A DNA stretch of 64,000 nucleotides from Gemmiger sp. An120 (GCF_002160955.1 NZ_NFLN01000013.1:1-64000), one strand, 5' to 3'; counted from the stretch's first letter, positions 8,358 through 16,923 are shown. Numbers and translations: made by a program. Notes: generated by a model not told the origin, from the letters alone.

Positions 8358-8387
8358 AAACGGGACGCGCCTTTGCGCGTCCCGTTT
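8358..8387. terminator. bidirectional terminator between gluQ and the enzyme I-like gene
   Basis: A 13-bp perfect stem (8358-8370 with 8375-8387, loop CTTT), AAACGGG at one end and CCCGTTT at the other, between convergent genes. Confidence 0.85.
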
Positions 8388-8393
8388 GCTGTA

Positions 8394-10019
8394 TCAGGCC
8401 AGCGAGGGTACCTCGCTCAGGTCGGTGTTCAGCAGAACCTCTTTTATGTCCATCAGGCTCTGGCTGGCCATGGACAGGCTGCTCACCCCCAGCTTCACAT
8501 AGAGCGGGGCGATCTTCGGGTCGGCCGCTGCCCGTCCGCAGACGCAGACCGGGATGCCTGCCTCCCGGGCGGCCCGGGCGGTCATGGCGATCATCCGCTG
8601 GATGGCCAGGCTGTCCGCCTTGTAATACATGTCCAGCCGGGCGTCCATCCGGTCCACCGCGTGGGTGTACTGGATCAGGTCGTTGGTGCCGATGCTGAAG
8701 AACGCCGCCCCCGCCGCCGCCAGTTCCGCCGCGCAGAGCGCCGCCGACGGCACCTCGATCATGCAGCCGAACTTCAGATCCTCGTCAAAGGGCAGGCCCC
8801 GCATCCGCAGGTTGGCCTTGGCTTTTTCCACCTCGTCCATCGCCATGCGGAAATCCATCACCCCGCCCACCATCGGGAACATCACGTCCATGGGCCCCTT
8901 GGTGGCGGCCCGCAGCAGCGCGCACAGCTGATCCTGGAACAGGTCCCGCCGTTCCAGACAGAACCGCAGCCCCCGCAGGCCCAGCGCCGGGTTTTTCTCC
9001 GGCAGCATCATGCCCTCCACCAGCTTGTCGGCGCCCACGTCAAAGGTGCGCACCGTCACCAGCCGCCCCTGGGCCGCCGCCAGGCAGCTGCTGTAGAAAT
9101 AGTATTGCTCCTCCTCGTCGGGAATGGAGCCTTTCATCAGGAAAAACTCGGTGCGCAGCAGGCCGACGCCCTCGGCGCCCTCGGCCACCGCCTGTTCGAT
9201 GCCGCCCGGCTCGCTGCAGTTGGCCAGCAGCGAAACCGGCACGCCGTCCCGGGTGATGCAGGGGGTGCCCCGCAGCCCGGCCAGACGGGCCTTTTCCCGG
9301 GCCATCTCCTCCCGCTGCCGGCGAACCTGCTGCTGCAGCGTCTCGTCCGGGTCCAGGATCAGCCGGCCTTCCAGCGCGTCCAGCACCGCCTCGTGCCCGT
9401 CGCAGTGCTTCAAAAATTCTTCGCCCAGCTCGATCACCGCCGGGATGCCCATGGTGCGGGCCACGATCGCCGCGTGGCTCTGGGCACTGCCCTTGCTGGT
9501 GGCGATCCCCAGCACCATGCCCCGGTCAATGGAGATGATGTCGCTGGGCAGGATGCTCTCCGCCGCCAGGATCGCCGGCTGCTCCAGCTCCAGCTTCTGG
9601 CGGGGCTTGCCGTCCAGAATCTCCACCACCCGGCTGCACACGTCCAGTACGTCCGCGCCCCGCTGCCGCAGGTACTCGTCCGGCAGATCCCGGATGCGCC
9701 GGGCAAAAATCTGCCCCGCCCGCTCGGTGGCCGCCGCACTGCCCGCGCCCGCCGCTATGTAGTTGCTGATCTCGGTCAGCAGCGCCTGGTCGTCCAGCAT
9801 CACCAGCTGAAACCGCAGCATATCCCGCTCGTCCCCGTCGGCCTGTTCCATCAGGCCCCGCAGCTCGTCCTTGGCCAGAACCACCGCCGCTTCAAACAGC
9901 GCCCGCTCCTTGCTGCGGTCGTGGATCAGCCGCCCCAGGCCGCTGACCCCCCGGTCGATGCGCCGCACCGGCCCCATGACCAAGCCTTCCGATACCGTTA
10001 CGCCTGTGTATTCCCGCAT
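8394..10019 (-). CDS. ptsI: phosphoenolpyruvate-protein phosphotransferase (PTS enzyme I type)
   Basis: 541 residues from the ATG after GGAGGAGAG; an in-frame extension upstream has no such site. Enzyme I takes phosphate from PEP and passes it to HPr. Visible: the phosphohistidine block SAQSHAAIVAR (His182), PEP-site GLLRTEFFLM (Arg near 288), metal ligands in CMIEVPSA and FSIGTNDL, and the C-terminal acid Cys in CVCGRAAAD (about 494). The usual CGEMA there is altered to CGRAA. No HPr or EII gene is nearby, so whether it serves sugar uptake or a regulatory PTS is open. It is 69 bases downstream of the patatin gene and probably co-transcribed. Confidence 0.85.
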   Translation of the reverse strand: MREYTGVTVSEGLVMGPVRRIDRGVSGLGRLIHDRSKERALFEAAVVLAKDELRGLMEQADGDERDMLRFQLVMLDDQALLTEISNYIAAGAGSAAATERAGQIFARRIRDLPDEYLRQRGADVLDVCSRVVEILDGKPRQKLELEQPAILAAESILPSDIISIDRGMVLGIATSKGSAQSHAAIVARTMGIPAVIELGEEFLKHCDGHEAVLDALEGRLILDPDETLQQQVRRQREEMAREKARLAGLRGTPCITRDGVPVSLLANCSEPGGIEQAVAEGAEGVGLLRTEFFLMKGSIPDEEEQYYFYSSCLAAAQGRLVTVRTFDVGADKLVEGMMLPEKNPALGLRGLRFCLERRDLFQDQLCALLRAATKGPMDVMFPMVGGVMDFRMAMDEVEKAKANLRMRGLPFDEDLKFGCMIEVPSAALCAAELAAAGAAFFSIGTNDLIQYTHAVDRMDARLDMYYKADSLAIQRMIAMTARAAREAGIPVCVCGRAAADPKIAPLYVKLGVSSLSMASQSLMDIKEVLLNTDLSEVPSLA

Positions 10020-10088
10020 GGATACCTCTCCTCCTCGGGGCGGGGCAATGCCCGCCATGTACCGCGTTGCTGTCCGGCCCACGCCGGT

Positions 10089-11237
10089 TCAGTCGGGAAA
10101 TTCCGGGCCCTGGATCACCCGGTAAACCGCCGCCGACACAAATTCCGCCGGCTGCAGCGAGGCCAGCGCCCCCTCGGCCCCCGCTTTGCCCTCAAACAGC
10201 GGCCACAGCCGCCGGGCAGGCACCGGATCCCAGGCGTCCACAAACGCCTGCTCCAGTTCCTCCAGTGTGTAGGCCCGGGCCGGGTCCACCCCGGCGGTCA
10301 GCGCCGCCAGTTCCAGCGGCGCCAGCGCCCGGTCGGCCTCCGGGCCCAGACGGTTCAGCGCCAGCCCCTCGGTCAGCGCCAGGGTGGGCCAGCGCCGCAG
10401 CACCGGGCTCAGCACTTCCGCATAGGGGGCCGCAAACGCCCGTTCCGGATCTTCGGTGCGGATGCCGTAGGCCACCCCCCGCAGCCGCCCGAACGCCCGG
10501 TAGGCGTCCAGATACCCCAGCGCGATGTTCCGCCGGGCGGTTTCCGGCTCAAACTGCAGGATGCTGCCCAGTTCCCAGAAACTGCGGATCAGGGTGGTGG
10601 GCAGGCCCGACCGGTTTTTCCGGGTGATGCCCACACCGTCCACATCCACCGCCACCAGCTCCTCCGCACCCATGCGGGCCGCCAGGGCGATGGGCATATT
10701 GTCGTTGTACCCCCCGTCGATGAATTCCACCCCGTCGATCTGCCGGGGCCGGAATGCCGGAAAACAAGCCGCCGATGCCAGCAGGTACTGGGCCAGCTGC
10801 CCCTGGGGAATCTCTTCCAGCGTCAGCTGGCGGGGTTTCAACCCCCGCAGCTCCACCGTCACCAGCCCGAACCGGACAGGGGAGGCCCGCAGCGCGTCTT
10901 CATCCAGAACCCGCTGCACAATGCCCTCCAGCGGGGTCACGTCCAGCCCGCCCTGTTCCACAAACTGCCGCAGCATCACCCCCGAGGGATCCGCCGCCCG
11001 GTCGCCGGGCAGGGCCATCACGTCGTGGCTGTTGATGGTCAGCCACATGTCCCGGGCCACGTCGGTCAGCCCCAGGGCAAACATCGCCCCGTTCAGGCAG
11101 CCCACCGAGGTGCCCGCGATCACACCGGGCTCCCAGCCCATCTCCTGCAGGGCCTGCCAGACACCTACCTGGTAACTGCCCCGGGCCCCGCCGCCGGCCA
11201 GAACCAGCCCCCGCACCGGGGTCTCCCGCCGGGTCAT
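10089..11237 (-). CDS. patatin-like phospholipase family protein
   Basis: 382 residues. Patatin-like lipid acyl hydrolases use a Ser-Asp dyad. All elements are present: the oxyanion loop GGGARG (15-20), nucleophile Ser44 in GTSVG, and Asp174 in the IDGGYNDN block. The rest (about 230-382) is Ala/Leu-rich and helical with no recognised domain; there is no signal peptide, so a cytoplasmic or membrane-surface location is likely. GGGAGGTG precedes the ATG. It probably forms a unit with the enzyme I-like gene downstream. The substrate is unknown. Confidence 0.85.
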   Translation of the reverse strand: MTRRETPVRGLVLAGGGARGSYQVGVWQALQEMGWEPGVIAGTSVGCLNGAMFALGLTDVARDMWLTINSHDVMALPGDRAADPSGVMLRQFVEQGGLDVTPLEGIVQRVLDEDALRASPVRFGLVTVELRGLKPRQLTLEEIPQGQLAQYLLASAACFPAFRPRQIDGVEFIDGGYNDNMPIALAARMGAEELVAVDVDGVGITRKNRSGLPTTLIRSFWELGSILQFEPETARRNIALGYLDAYRAFGRLRGVAYGIRTEDPERAFAAPYAEVLSPVLRRWPTLALTEGLALNRLGPEADRALAPLELAALTAGVDPARAYTLEELEQAFVDAWDPVPARRLWPLFEGKAGAEGALASLQPAEFVSAAVYRVIQGPEFPD

Positions 11238-11538
11238 GGGCGCACCTCCCGGAAACAGGATAATTTAGCAAAGTATTGCGTTATCATATTGAATTGAAAC
11301 AAGTGTACCATATTTCACCCGAAAAAGAAAGAGCCAAAGCCGCCCGCCCGGGCGATCCGGGCTGTTTACAGGGCCAAAGTCTGTTTTTCTTATTATAACA
11401 CACTGTTTTGGCGGGTGTGTGTCGGAATCATTAACCTGCAAAGATTTTCCGTGCCCCGGCCGCCGGCAAAAAGATTGACGCGGCCCGCCCGGTTTGGTAT
11501 AATTAAGCGTAGCCCGCGCCGCAGCGGGCTCCATACAG
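11238..11538. other. intergenic gap before the tRNA-Ser locus
   Basis: No gene visible. The left part is AT-rich and must hold the patatin promoter, although no clear consensus stands out; the right end carries the tRNA promoter. Confidence 0.5.
11475..11503 (+). promoter_or_regulatory. strong promoter of the tRNA-Ser locus
   Basis: TTGACG (11475-11480), a 17-base spacer and a perfect TATAAT (11498-11503). The first tRNA-Ser-like 5' half starts 35 bases downstream, so this was probably the native host promoter of the tRNA gene. Confidence 0.8.
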
Positions 11539-11918
11539 GGAGCAGCACTCAAGTGGTCGAAGAGGCGTGACTCGAAAGTTTGAGGCTCTCTGGCTGATTC
11601 GTCCGCGGGGTTTGGCTTCACACGGGGCTGAATCCGGGGTGTGTATCAAAATTTTTCCCGCTTATCTTGCATCGAAATCTTGCATTTGTCCGAAGGACGC
11701 GCAAGGCGGTGCTGGAGAAAATAGAATATGGAGAGTTGTCCGAGTGGTCGATGGTGCAGCACTCGAAAGACTCTCGCCCTTTGGTCAATTTGTCCGCAAG
11801 GAATGGCTTAACAGTGGGCTTTTCCTTGGGTGCGCATCCGATTTTTCCTGCGTTATCTTGCATCGAAATCTTGCATTTTTCCAAATATCTTGCAAGGCGG
11901 TGCTTGAAAATTAAATAT
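11539..11918 (+). repeat. two tandem 190-bp units, each beginning with a tRNA-Ser 5' half
   Basis: Units begin at 11539 and 11730, and the intact tRNA at 11919 is the third (spacing 191 and 189). Each begins with GGAG..., has a Ser-type D-arm (AAGTGGTCGA or GAGTGGTCGA) and reaches an anticodon-loop-like ACTCGAAAG, after which tRNA similarity is lost. The remainder of both units shares a GTCCGC...TGGCTT segment, then ATCTTGCA repeats (near 11663-11682 and 11857-11892) and a GCAAGGCGGTGCT segment just before the next tRNA half. They look like remnants of earlier insertions at the same site. Confidence 0.7.
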
Positions 11919-12009
11919 GGAGACGTATCGAAGTGGTCGTAACGAGAACGACTCGAAATCGTTTTGTCCAGAGATGGGCACGTGGGTTCGAATCCCACCG
12001 TCTCCGCCA
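11919..12009 (+). tRNA. tRNA-Ser (anticodon CGA)
   Basis: 91 bases including an encoded CCA. The acceptor stem GGAGACG pairs with CGTCTCC, the anticodon arm AACGA-CTCGAAA-TCGTT gives anticodon CGA, a long variable arm typical of Ser follows, and the T-arm is GTGGGTTCGAATCCCAC. It is the integration target: the integrase gene lies 77 bases downstream and reads towards it. Confidence 0.93.
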
Positions 12010-12086
12010 GAAAACGGCGCTATGTCGAGGTTTATCGGCATAGCGCCGCTTTTTATTCTCCTGACGCCGACAGCATTTTTCTTGCC

Positions 12087-13274
12087 TTACCACCGGCTTT
12101 CGGGAAGTTCTGCGGGCAGGGCCAGGGCTTTTTCCATTGTGGCGGCGCTCAGCTGTTTCGACTGGGAATCCAGATGGGCGTAGATGTTCGCCGTGGTGGA
12201 GATGTCGCTGTGCCCCAGCCATTCCTGAATCTGCTTCATGGGTACCCCCTGTTTCAGCAGCAGGCTGGCACAGGAGTGGCGCAGATCGTGGAAGCGGATA
12301 TGCCGCAGACCATGTGCTTTCAGGAGCTTTCCAAAATTCTCGGAAACTGCATTGGGAAGAATGAGATTGCCCATCTCATCTACGAATAGATATCCTTTGT
12401 ATTTTTTGTTATAGCAGTTTCCGCAGAGCCGCTCGTTGTATTCCTGCTGTTCCTTCAACTCCTTCAGCCGCTGGGCAAAGCCTGCCACCAGTGGCAAAGT
12501 ACGCAGGCTGGAACTGGTCTTGGCCCGGTCAGCCTGGATGAGAATGTGCTTGCCTTCAATATTCGCACTGGTAACAATGTGCCGGATGGTCAGCGTTCCA
12601 GCCTCAAAGTCGATGGCGTCCCACCGCAGGCCCAGCACTTCGCTGCGGCGCAGTCCATAAAATGCCGCAAATAGGATGATTAGTTCCAGACGACTGCCTC
12701 GGGCCGCCTGAAATAACTCCTCCATCTCCTGGGCGGTATAGTAAGATGCCATATACTTCTGCAACTTTGGCCGCTCTACTTTGTCCACCGGGTTGCCGGG
12801 GATGAGGTCCAGCTTTACCGCATACTTCAAAGCCTTGTGCATGTTAGCATGCTGCTTGATCACGCTTGTGGCTTTGAGGGTCTCCAGCTCATGAAGGTAG
12901 AAGCTCTGGATATGGCTGGCTTTCAATCCTCCCAGCGTGATGCCGGTGGGTTCGAAGTACGGCACGATATGGTCCTTCACGTTGAAACAGTAGCTGGACC
13001 AAGTGGTTGGTTCCACAGAAGTTCGGATGATTTTCAGCCAGTAAAGCATATAATCGCTGAACAACATGTCCGGACTTAGGTCGGTGGAACGATCGGGTGC
13101 AGGCGGGGTAAAGCTATGGCGGGCCTGCCGCAGCAGATCCTCGGCCTTTTTCTTGTTGCCTTTCACCGGCAGTCCGGTACCCTGCCATTTCTGCACCCGC
13201 TTGCCGTCGGGGCCTTTGTAGCTGAGCACAATGTAAAAATACCCGTTCTTTTCGGTGAGTCGACCAGATACCAT
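12087..13274 (-). CDS. tyrosine recombinase / integrase of the mobile element
   Basis: 395 residues from the ATG seven bases after AAAGGAGG; a second ATG six bases upstream touches that site. Domains: an N-terminal arm-binding region (about 1-60, Tn916-Int-like), a SAM-like core-binding domain (about 75-165) and a catalytic domain (about 185-380). Catalytic residues: Arg in YGLRRSEVLGLRW (about 209), HDLRH (His329, Arg332), His355 in LGHSD and Tyr365 in ANIYAHLD. It lies at the tRNA-Ser 3' end and reads towards it, as usual for tRNA-targeting elements. It would cut at the tRNA and use the ATCTTGCA repeats as arm sites (inference). Confidence 0.95.
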   Translation of the reverse strand: MVSGRLTEKNGYFYIVLSYKGPDGKRVQKWQGTGLPVKGNKKKAEDLLRQARHSFTPPAPDRSTDLSPDMLFSDYMLYWLKIIRTSVEPTTWSSYCFNVKDHIVPYFEPTGITLGGLKASHIQSFYLHELETLKATSVIKQHANMHKALKYAVKLDLIPGNPVDKVERPKLQKYMASYYTAQEMEELFQAARGSRLELIILFAAFYGLRRSEVLGLRWDAIDFEAGTLTIRHIVTSANIEGKHILIQADRAKTSSSLRTLPLVAGFAQRLKELKEQQEYNERLCGNCYNKKYKGYLFVDEMGNLILPNAVSENFGKLLKAHGLRHIRFHDLRHSCASLLLKQGVPMKQIQEWLGHSDISTTANIYAHLDSQSKQLSAATMEKALALPAELPESRW

Positions 13275-13441
13275 GGACATTCCTCCTTTGTTTGGTTGAT
13301 GGTATTCTCCGGGTCCGACACAAGAATACCCGGAAGTTGTCTCGAAAGCTATTCACAAAACTGCACAAGGTCACGCGCCTGGAATGGGTACACATCCACC
13401 AGATTACCCGCGCCGATTCGTCCGGCGCGGGTGTTTTGGCT
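13275..13441. other. spacer between integrase and relaxase genes
   Basis: Contains the integrase ribosome site and a hairpin ACCCGCGCC...GGCGCGGGT (13406-13432) followed on the + side by GTTTT. A TCTCGAAAG at about 13341-13349 resembles the anticodon-loop core. This stretch is one of the few places where an origin of transfer could lie, but no known oriT is recognised. Confidence 0.4.
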
Positions 13442-14815
13442 TTAGCGGATTCGGTCTTTGTTCCGGTGTTTCTGGCGTGACTTGTCCCGCTCCTGCTGGC
13501 GGCGGTATTCCTCCCGGCAGGCGGCGGTCTTTTCCACCTTCTCGATGATACGTTTGGCGGCTGCATCCTCTTTGCGCAGGGCGGCGATTTGACGGTTCAG
13601 TTCCGCCCGCCGCTGGGCTGCCCCGGGCGGTGGCTCCTTCCACCGCAGCTGCCGGGCGCAGTCCGCCCGTTCTTGGCAAAGGGCGGTGATTTGTCCCGCC
13701 AATGTTTCCTGGTGGGCTTTTACCTCCGCCACCGTGGAAAAGCCCCGCCGACTGGTCAGGTGCAGTTCCTCCAGCGTCTTGTCGACGTCCCGCCACAGAG
13801 CATTGATCTCCGGCCAGTTCACCCGGGGCGCGGGCCGTTTCGGGTAGATGCCCAGCTGGTAGCAGTAGTAGAGATACAGCCGGAACAGGCTGCTCTTTTG
13901 ATGGGTGAACAGCCCTCGGCACCGATATCGCCGTGCGGGCGGATGATATGCGGGCCGGGGCCGCAGGCTATACTTGGGGTTGAAGTTCAGATCATAGAAG
14001 TGGAGGCCGTACCGGGCAAAGTTTTTGGCCAGCGCCCGCTCCAGGGCGGGCCAGTCGTATTCCGCTCCCAGTCGGTACACCCGCACCGCCCGGCCGCCGT
14101 CCAGCGAACGGAGGGTGGCGTATTTGCGCCCCTCCTCCCGCCGCCAGAGATACCCCTGCTGCCGCAGCACCCGGGCGAAGTCCCGCTCGGTGCTGGTCTG
14201 GGTCAGGGCCTTGCGGATGGCCTGACGCATCGCCTCATACCGGGTCTGGCCCGTGCCCTCGTAGAGAGGCCGGGGCTTTTTGCCGCCGGGCTGCCGGATA
14301 ACCGACAGGGCGTGCTCCCGGCAAAGCTGATCGGACACCCGGCGCATCTCCCGGTATTGATCTCGGCGCTGCTCGTACTTCTTGCCGTCCACATAGGACA
14401 CCGCATTGATGACGAAGTGGTTGTGCAGGCAGCCAGTGTTCAGATGGGTGGCCACCAGCACCTGAAATCGCCCGCCCCACACCCGGCGGGCCAGCTCTAC
14501 CCCGATGGAGTGGCACTGCTCCGGAGTCACCTCTCCAGGCTTGAAACTCTGGTAGGCGTGCATTGCCACCACTCCTTCGGTCTTGCCGAACTGCTCCTGC
14601 ACCGCCCGCATCTCCGCCCAGGCGGTCCCCGGACGGCAGTGGACGCCGCTCACCAGCTGGGCCGTTTCCCGCAGGGTGGTTTTGGCGTCGTTCTCCGCGT
14701 AGTGCAGCGCCTGGGCCAGACCGCTGTACTCGGTCTTGTCCGGGTTGGCGGCGTAGTCCACCACCCGGCGCAGGCTGTCCCGCACCGGCCAGATTTTAGT
14801 GGTCGCCAGAGGCAT
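13442..14815 (-). CDS. relaxase / mobilization nuclease
   Basis: 457 residues. A relaxase nicks the transfer origin and stays bound to the 5' end of the transferred strand. The metal site is HLNTGCLHNH (His122, His131, His133), and candidate nucleophile tyrosines lie near the start (VDYAANP, about 20). The C-terminal third is highly charged, with a likely coiled coil (about 360-440). ATG overlaps the end of the mobC-like gene by 20 bases, so the Rep, MobC and relaxase genes form one leftward operon. No coupling protein or type IV secretion gene is present, so the element needs a helper. Confidence 0.9.
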   Translation of the reverse strand: MPLATTKIWPVRDSLRRVVDYAANPDKTEYSGLAQALHYAENDAKTTLRETAQLVSGVHCRPGTAWAEMRAVQEQFGKTEGVVAMHAYQSFKPGEVTPEQCHSIGVELARRVWGGRFQVLVATHLNTGCLHNHFVINAVSYVDGKKYEQRRDQYREMRRVSDQLCREHALSVIRQPGGKKPRPLYEGTGQTRYEAMRQAIRKALTQTSTERDFARVLRQQGYLWRREEGRKYATLRSLDGGRAVRVYRLGAEYDWPALERALAKNFARYGLHFYDLNFNPKYSLRPRPAYHPPARRYRCRGLFTHQKSSLFRLYLYYCYQLGIYPKRPAPRVNWPEINALWRDVDKTLEELHLTSRRGFSTVAEVKAHQETLAGQITALCQERADCARQLRWKEPPPGAAQRRAELNRQIAALRKEDAAAKRIIEKVEKTAACREEYRRQQERDKSRQKHRNKDRIR

Positions 14816-15092
14816 CCTCCTTCCGCAAGAGGCTGTCCAGCAGCCCTTCCCGGCAGCGGCGGTACTCTTCCGCCAGAGGCGGATCCAACCGGGCCAGCTG
14901 ATCGGTCAGGTTGTCCATCCAGGTCAGGTAGCTAAAAAACGCCTGGGGCGGGTGGAACCGTGGCTCATGCCCCAGCGCCCGCTGGCGCAGATATTCTGAC
15001 AGGGTCAGCCCACACCGGCCGGCCGCTGTTTGGATTCGTTGTTTCTCGGCGGGGCTCACCCGCACATTGAGGCCCACGCTTCTTGTTCTCAC
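14796..15092 (-). CDS. MobC-like mobilization accessory protein
   Basis: 98 residues from a GTG start behind GGAGGTG; longer frames lack a ribosome site. The N-terminus (VGLNVRVSPAEKQRIQTAAG followed by LTLSEYLRQRALG) is a ribbon-helix-helix-like DNA-binding segment typical of MobC proteins that help the relaxase melt the transfer origin. The C-terminal half is helical. The start overlaps the Rep gene stop by 4 bases (GTGA) and the end overlaps the relaxase start by 20 bases. Confidence 0.8.
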   Translation of the reverse strand: MRTRSVGLNVRVSPAEKQRIQTAAGRCGLTLSEYLRQRALGHEPRFHPPQAFFSYLTWMDNLTDQLARLDPPLAEEYRRCREGLLDSLLRKEDASGDH

Positions 15093-16252
15093 AGGGCCAC
15101 CTCCGCACGGGGGTTCGGGGCGCTCCCCGTACCGGCGAAGGGTTGCCCGGCGGCAACACAAAGCCCATGCTTGTTACCCCCAAGCGCCTCCTGTGACGAT
15201 GATGACGGTGCTGACGGTGTTTCTGGGGTATACCCGCCGTCCGGGGGTGTGCCGGATTTATCGTCATCCGCGTCATCACCGTCATACCAGAGTCGGAGCT
15301 GCCGGGCGCTGGCGGTGCGGCGGCTCTCGCAGCGGATGCCCAGGGGCGCCAGGTCGGTGGGATAAAACTCTACCAGTTTGCGGGTCAGCTGGTTGGGCTG
15401 CAGATCGGGGATGCCGGCGGCGGCCAGCAGCTCGGTGGCGGTGCCCTGCCAGCACTTCTGCCGCTTCACAAAGTCAGCCACCGCCCACACACAGGCGGGC
15501 ACGGCCTTGCGGGCCAGCTCCTCGGAGGTCTCCTCCTGCTCCAACTCCCAACGGCAGTCCTCCCAGCGCAGGTCCAGGGCGCGGCTCTCCATGTCCCGGC
15601 CGGTCACGTGCAGCTGGGCGTTCAGGCTCATCCGCCGGCGGCGCAGCACCCAGCTGGTGTCCGCCCCGCCCATCAGGGCCACTGAGCCGGAAATGTCATC
15701 GAAGGGATCGTCGGTCCGGTCCTTGCGCTGGTGGTGCACCAGCAGAATGCCGATGTTGTGCCGGTCGGCCAGAGATTTCAAGGTGCTCATATCCCGGTAG
15801 TCGCAGGCGTAGACGTTGCCGTTGGCATCGCCGGTGCGCACCTTTTGCAGGGTGTCGATGACCACCAGCCCGGTGTCCGGGCGGACGGCCAGGAACTGCT
15901 CGATCTGTTCCTCGAGGCCGTGGCCCAGCCCCTCGCAGGCGGTCTGGAAATAGAGGTTGTCCGGCATCTCCTCCTCGCTCAACCGGAACAACCGGTTCTG
16001 GATGCGGCTGTATGTATCCTCGAGGCACAGGTACAGCACTGACTGGGTGCGGACCGGCCGTCCCCAGAGTTCTCCACCTTTGGCCAGCTGCAAACACAGC
16101 CAGAGGCAAAGCCAGCTTTTACCGATTTTGCTGCCGCCCGACAGCATGGACAGCCCACCGGACAACAGATCGGGAACGAGCCACCGCACCGGCGGCAGCG
16201 GAGTGATGGAAAGAGTTCGCGCGTCAATGGGTTCGAATTTTGTCAAAAGCAT
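15089..16252 (-). CDS. RepA-like RecA-fold ATPase (element replication)
   Basis: 387 residues. Walker A is GGSKIGKS (39-46), Walker B is the LVVIDTL stretch, and a sensor-like LLVHHQRKD follows: the layout of hexameric RepA/KaiC-fold ATPases found in small plasmids and mobilizable elements. The C-terminal 130 residues carry a helical domain and a low-complexity Ser/Pro/Asp tail. ATG 16252 sits two bases after AAGGAGAA; a TTG at 16246 (spacing 8) is a credible alternative start. It heads the mob operon and suggests the element can replicate after excision, with the iteron-like repeats upstream as possible origin. Confidence 0.82.
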   Translation of the reverse strand: MLLTKFEPIDARTLSITPLPPVRWLVPDLLSGGLSMLSGGSKIGKSWLCLWLCLQLAKGGELWGRPVRTQSVLYLCLEDTYSRIQNRLFRLSEEEMPDNLYFQTACEGLGHGLEEQIEQFLAVRPDTGLVVIDTLQKVRTGDANGNVYACDYRDMSTLKSLADRHNIGILLVHHQRKDRTDDPFDDISGSVALMGGADTSWVLRRRRMSLNAQLHVTGRDMESRALDLRWEDCRWELEQEETSEELARKAVPACVWAVADFVKRQKCWQGTATELLAAAGIPDLQPNQLTRKLVEFYPTDLAPLGIRCESRRTASARQLRLWYDGDDADDDKSGTPPDGGYTPETPSAPSSSSQEALGGNKHGLCVAAGQPFAGTGSAPNPRAEVAL

Positions 16253-16430
16253 TTCTCCTTTTCCGTTGGTTTGATCGGATGGGGCGGGATGCGGCCGCAG
16301 CGGCCCAAAACAGGCCTGCAAAACGGCCTTGACCCCGCCTGCTGGGGAAAACGCCCGAACCGCCTGTCAGGCCCCGCACAGGGCGAACATCGGGCGGACA
16401 GCGGCGAAGGGCGTTTTGCGGCGCAAAGGG

Positions 16431-16673
16431 TCAGGAACCGGCGGCCCGGGCGGCGGGCTGCACGCCGTTCTCCACCACATAGCGGATCACGTTGATCTTG
16501 GGGATCTTGTAGGCGTTGCCCAGCTTCAGTCCCCGGATGCTGCCGTCTGTCAGCAGGTCGTAGGCCGCGTGGCGGCTGATGCCCAGCATGACCTGCAGCT
16601 GGCGCACCGTCACGATGTCGGGATAGTCGGCGAATAACAGTTTGTAAAGGGTTTGGATGTCAATATTCTTCAT
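16431..16673 (-). CDS. excisionase-like helix-turn-helix protein
   Basis: 80 residues. A MerR/Xis-type winged helix-turn-helix (TVRQLQVMLGISRHAAYDLLTDGSIRGLKLGNAYKIPK) covers almost the whole protein. Such small proteins usually direct excision or act as regulators of mobile elements. It is upstream of the Rep/Mob genes with a 178-base gap that shows nothing else. It may be the recombination directionality factor, although it is not adjacent to the integrase. Confidence 0.75.
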   Translation of the reverse strand: MKNIDIQTLYKLLFADYPDIVTVRQLQVMLGISRHAAYDLLTDGSIRGLKLGNAYKIPKINVIRYVVENGVQPAARAAGS

Positions 16674-16795
16674 CGATCACCTGCTCTCAAAAGATTTTCG
16701 CGGCGCGAAAATGCGCCTGGGCGGATAAACGGACAGCGGACGCCGGCCGGAAGCGGCGCTACCCCTCCTTTCTGTGGGAATGTTTGACGGCGGCC

Positions 16796-16923
16796 AAGGG
16801 TTCCTTATGCAGGGTTCCTTGTTTTGAATGTGACGGGATTCCAGGATTCCTTATGTAGGATTCCTTGCGGCGGCGGACGGCGGAATTTGCCCGAACAAGG
16901 AACCCATCATGTAGGGTTCCTCG
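16796..16923. repeat. iteron-like GGRTTCCTT repeats
   Basis: Three blocks: 16796-16821 and 16844-16867 each carry two direct GGRTTCCTT copies separated by ATG-containing spacers (pattern TTCCTTATGYAGGRTTCC). 16896-16923 is a palindromic version (AGGAACCC, 8 bases, GGGTTCCT). The location beside the excisionase/Rep genes suits an origin or operator. Confidence 0.7.

Noticed and set aside
8373-11297. 974-codon open frame on the + strand
   Set aside because: Antisense to the enzyme I-like and patatin genes, which have clear motifs, ribosome sites and family lengths; the shadow is His/Gln/Pro-rich.
11539-11772. two additional functional tRNA-Ser genes
   Set aside because: Only 5' halves are present; no matching 3' acceptor strand or T-arm can be found.
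12087-16673. full integrative conjugative element
   Set aside because: Integrase, relaxase, MobC-like and Rep-like genes are present, but no coupling protein or type IV secretion genes exist up to the right end, so it is at most mobilizable.
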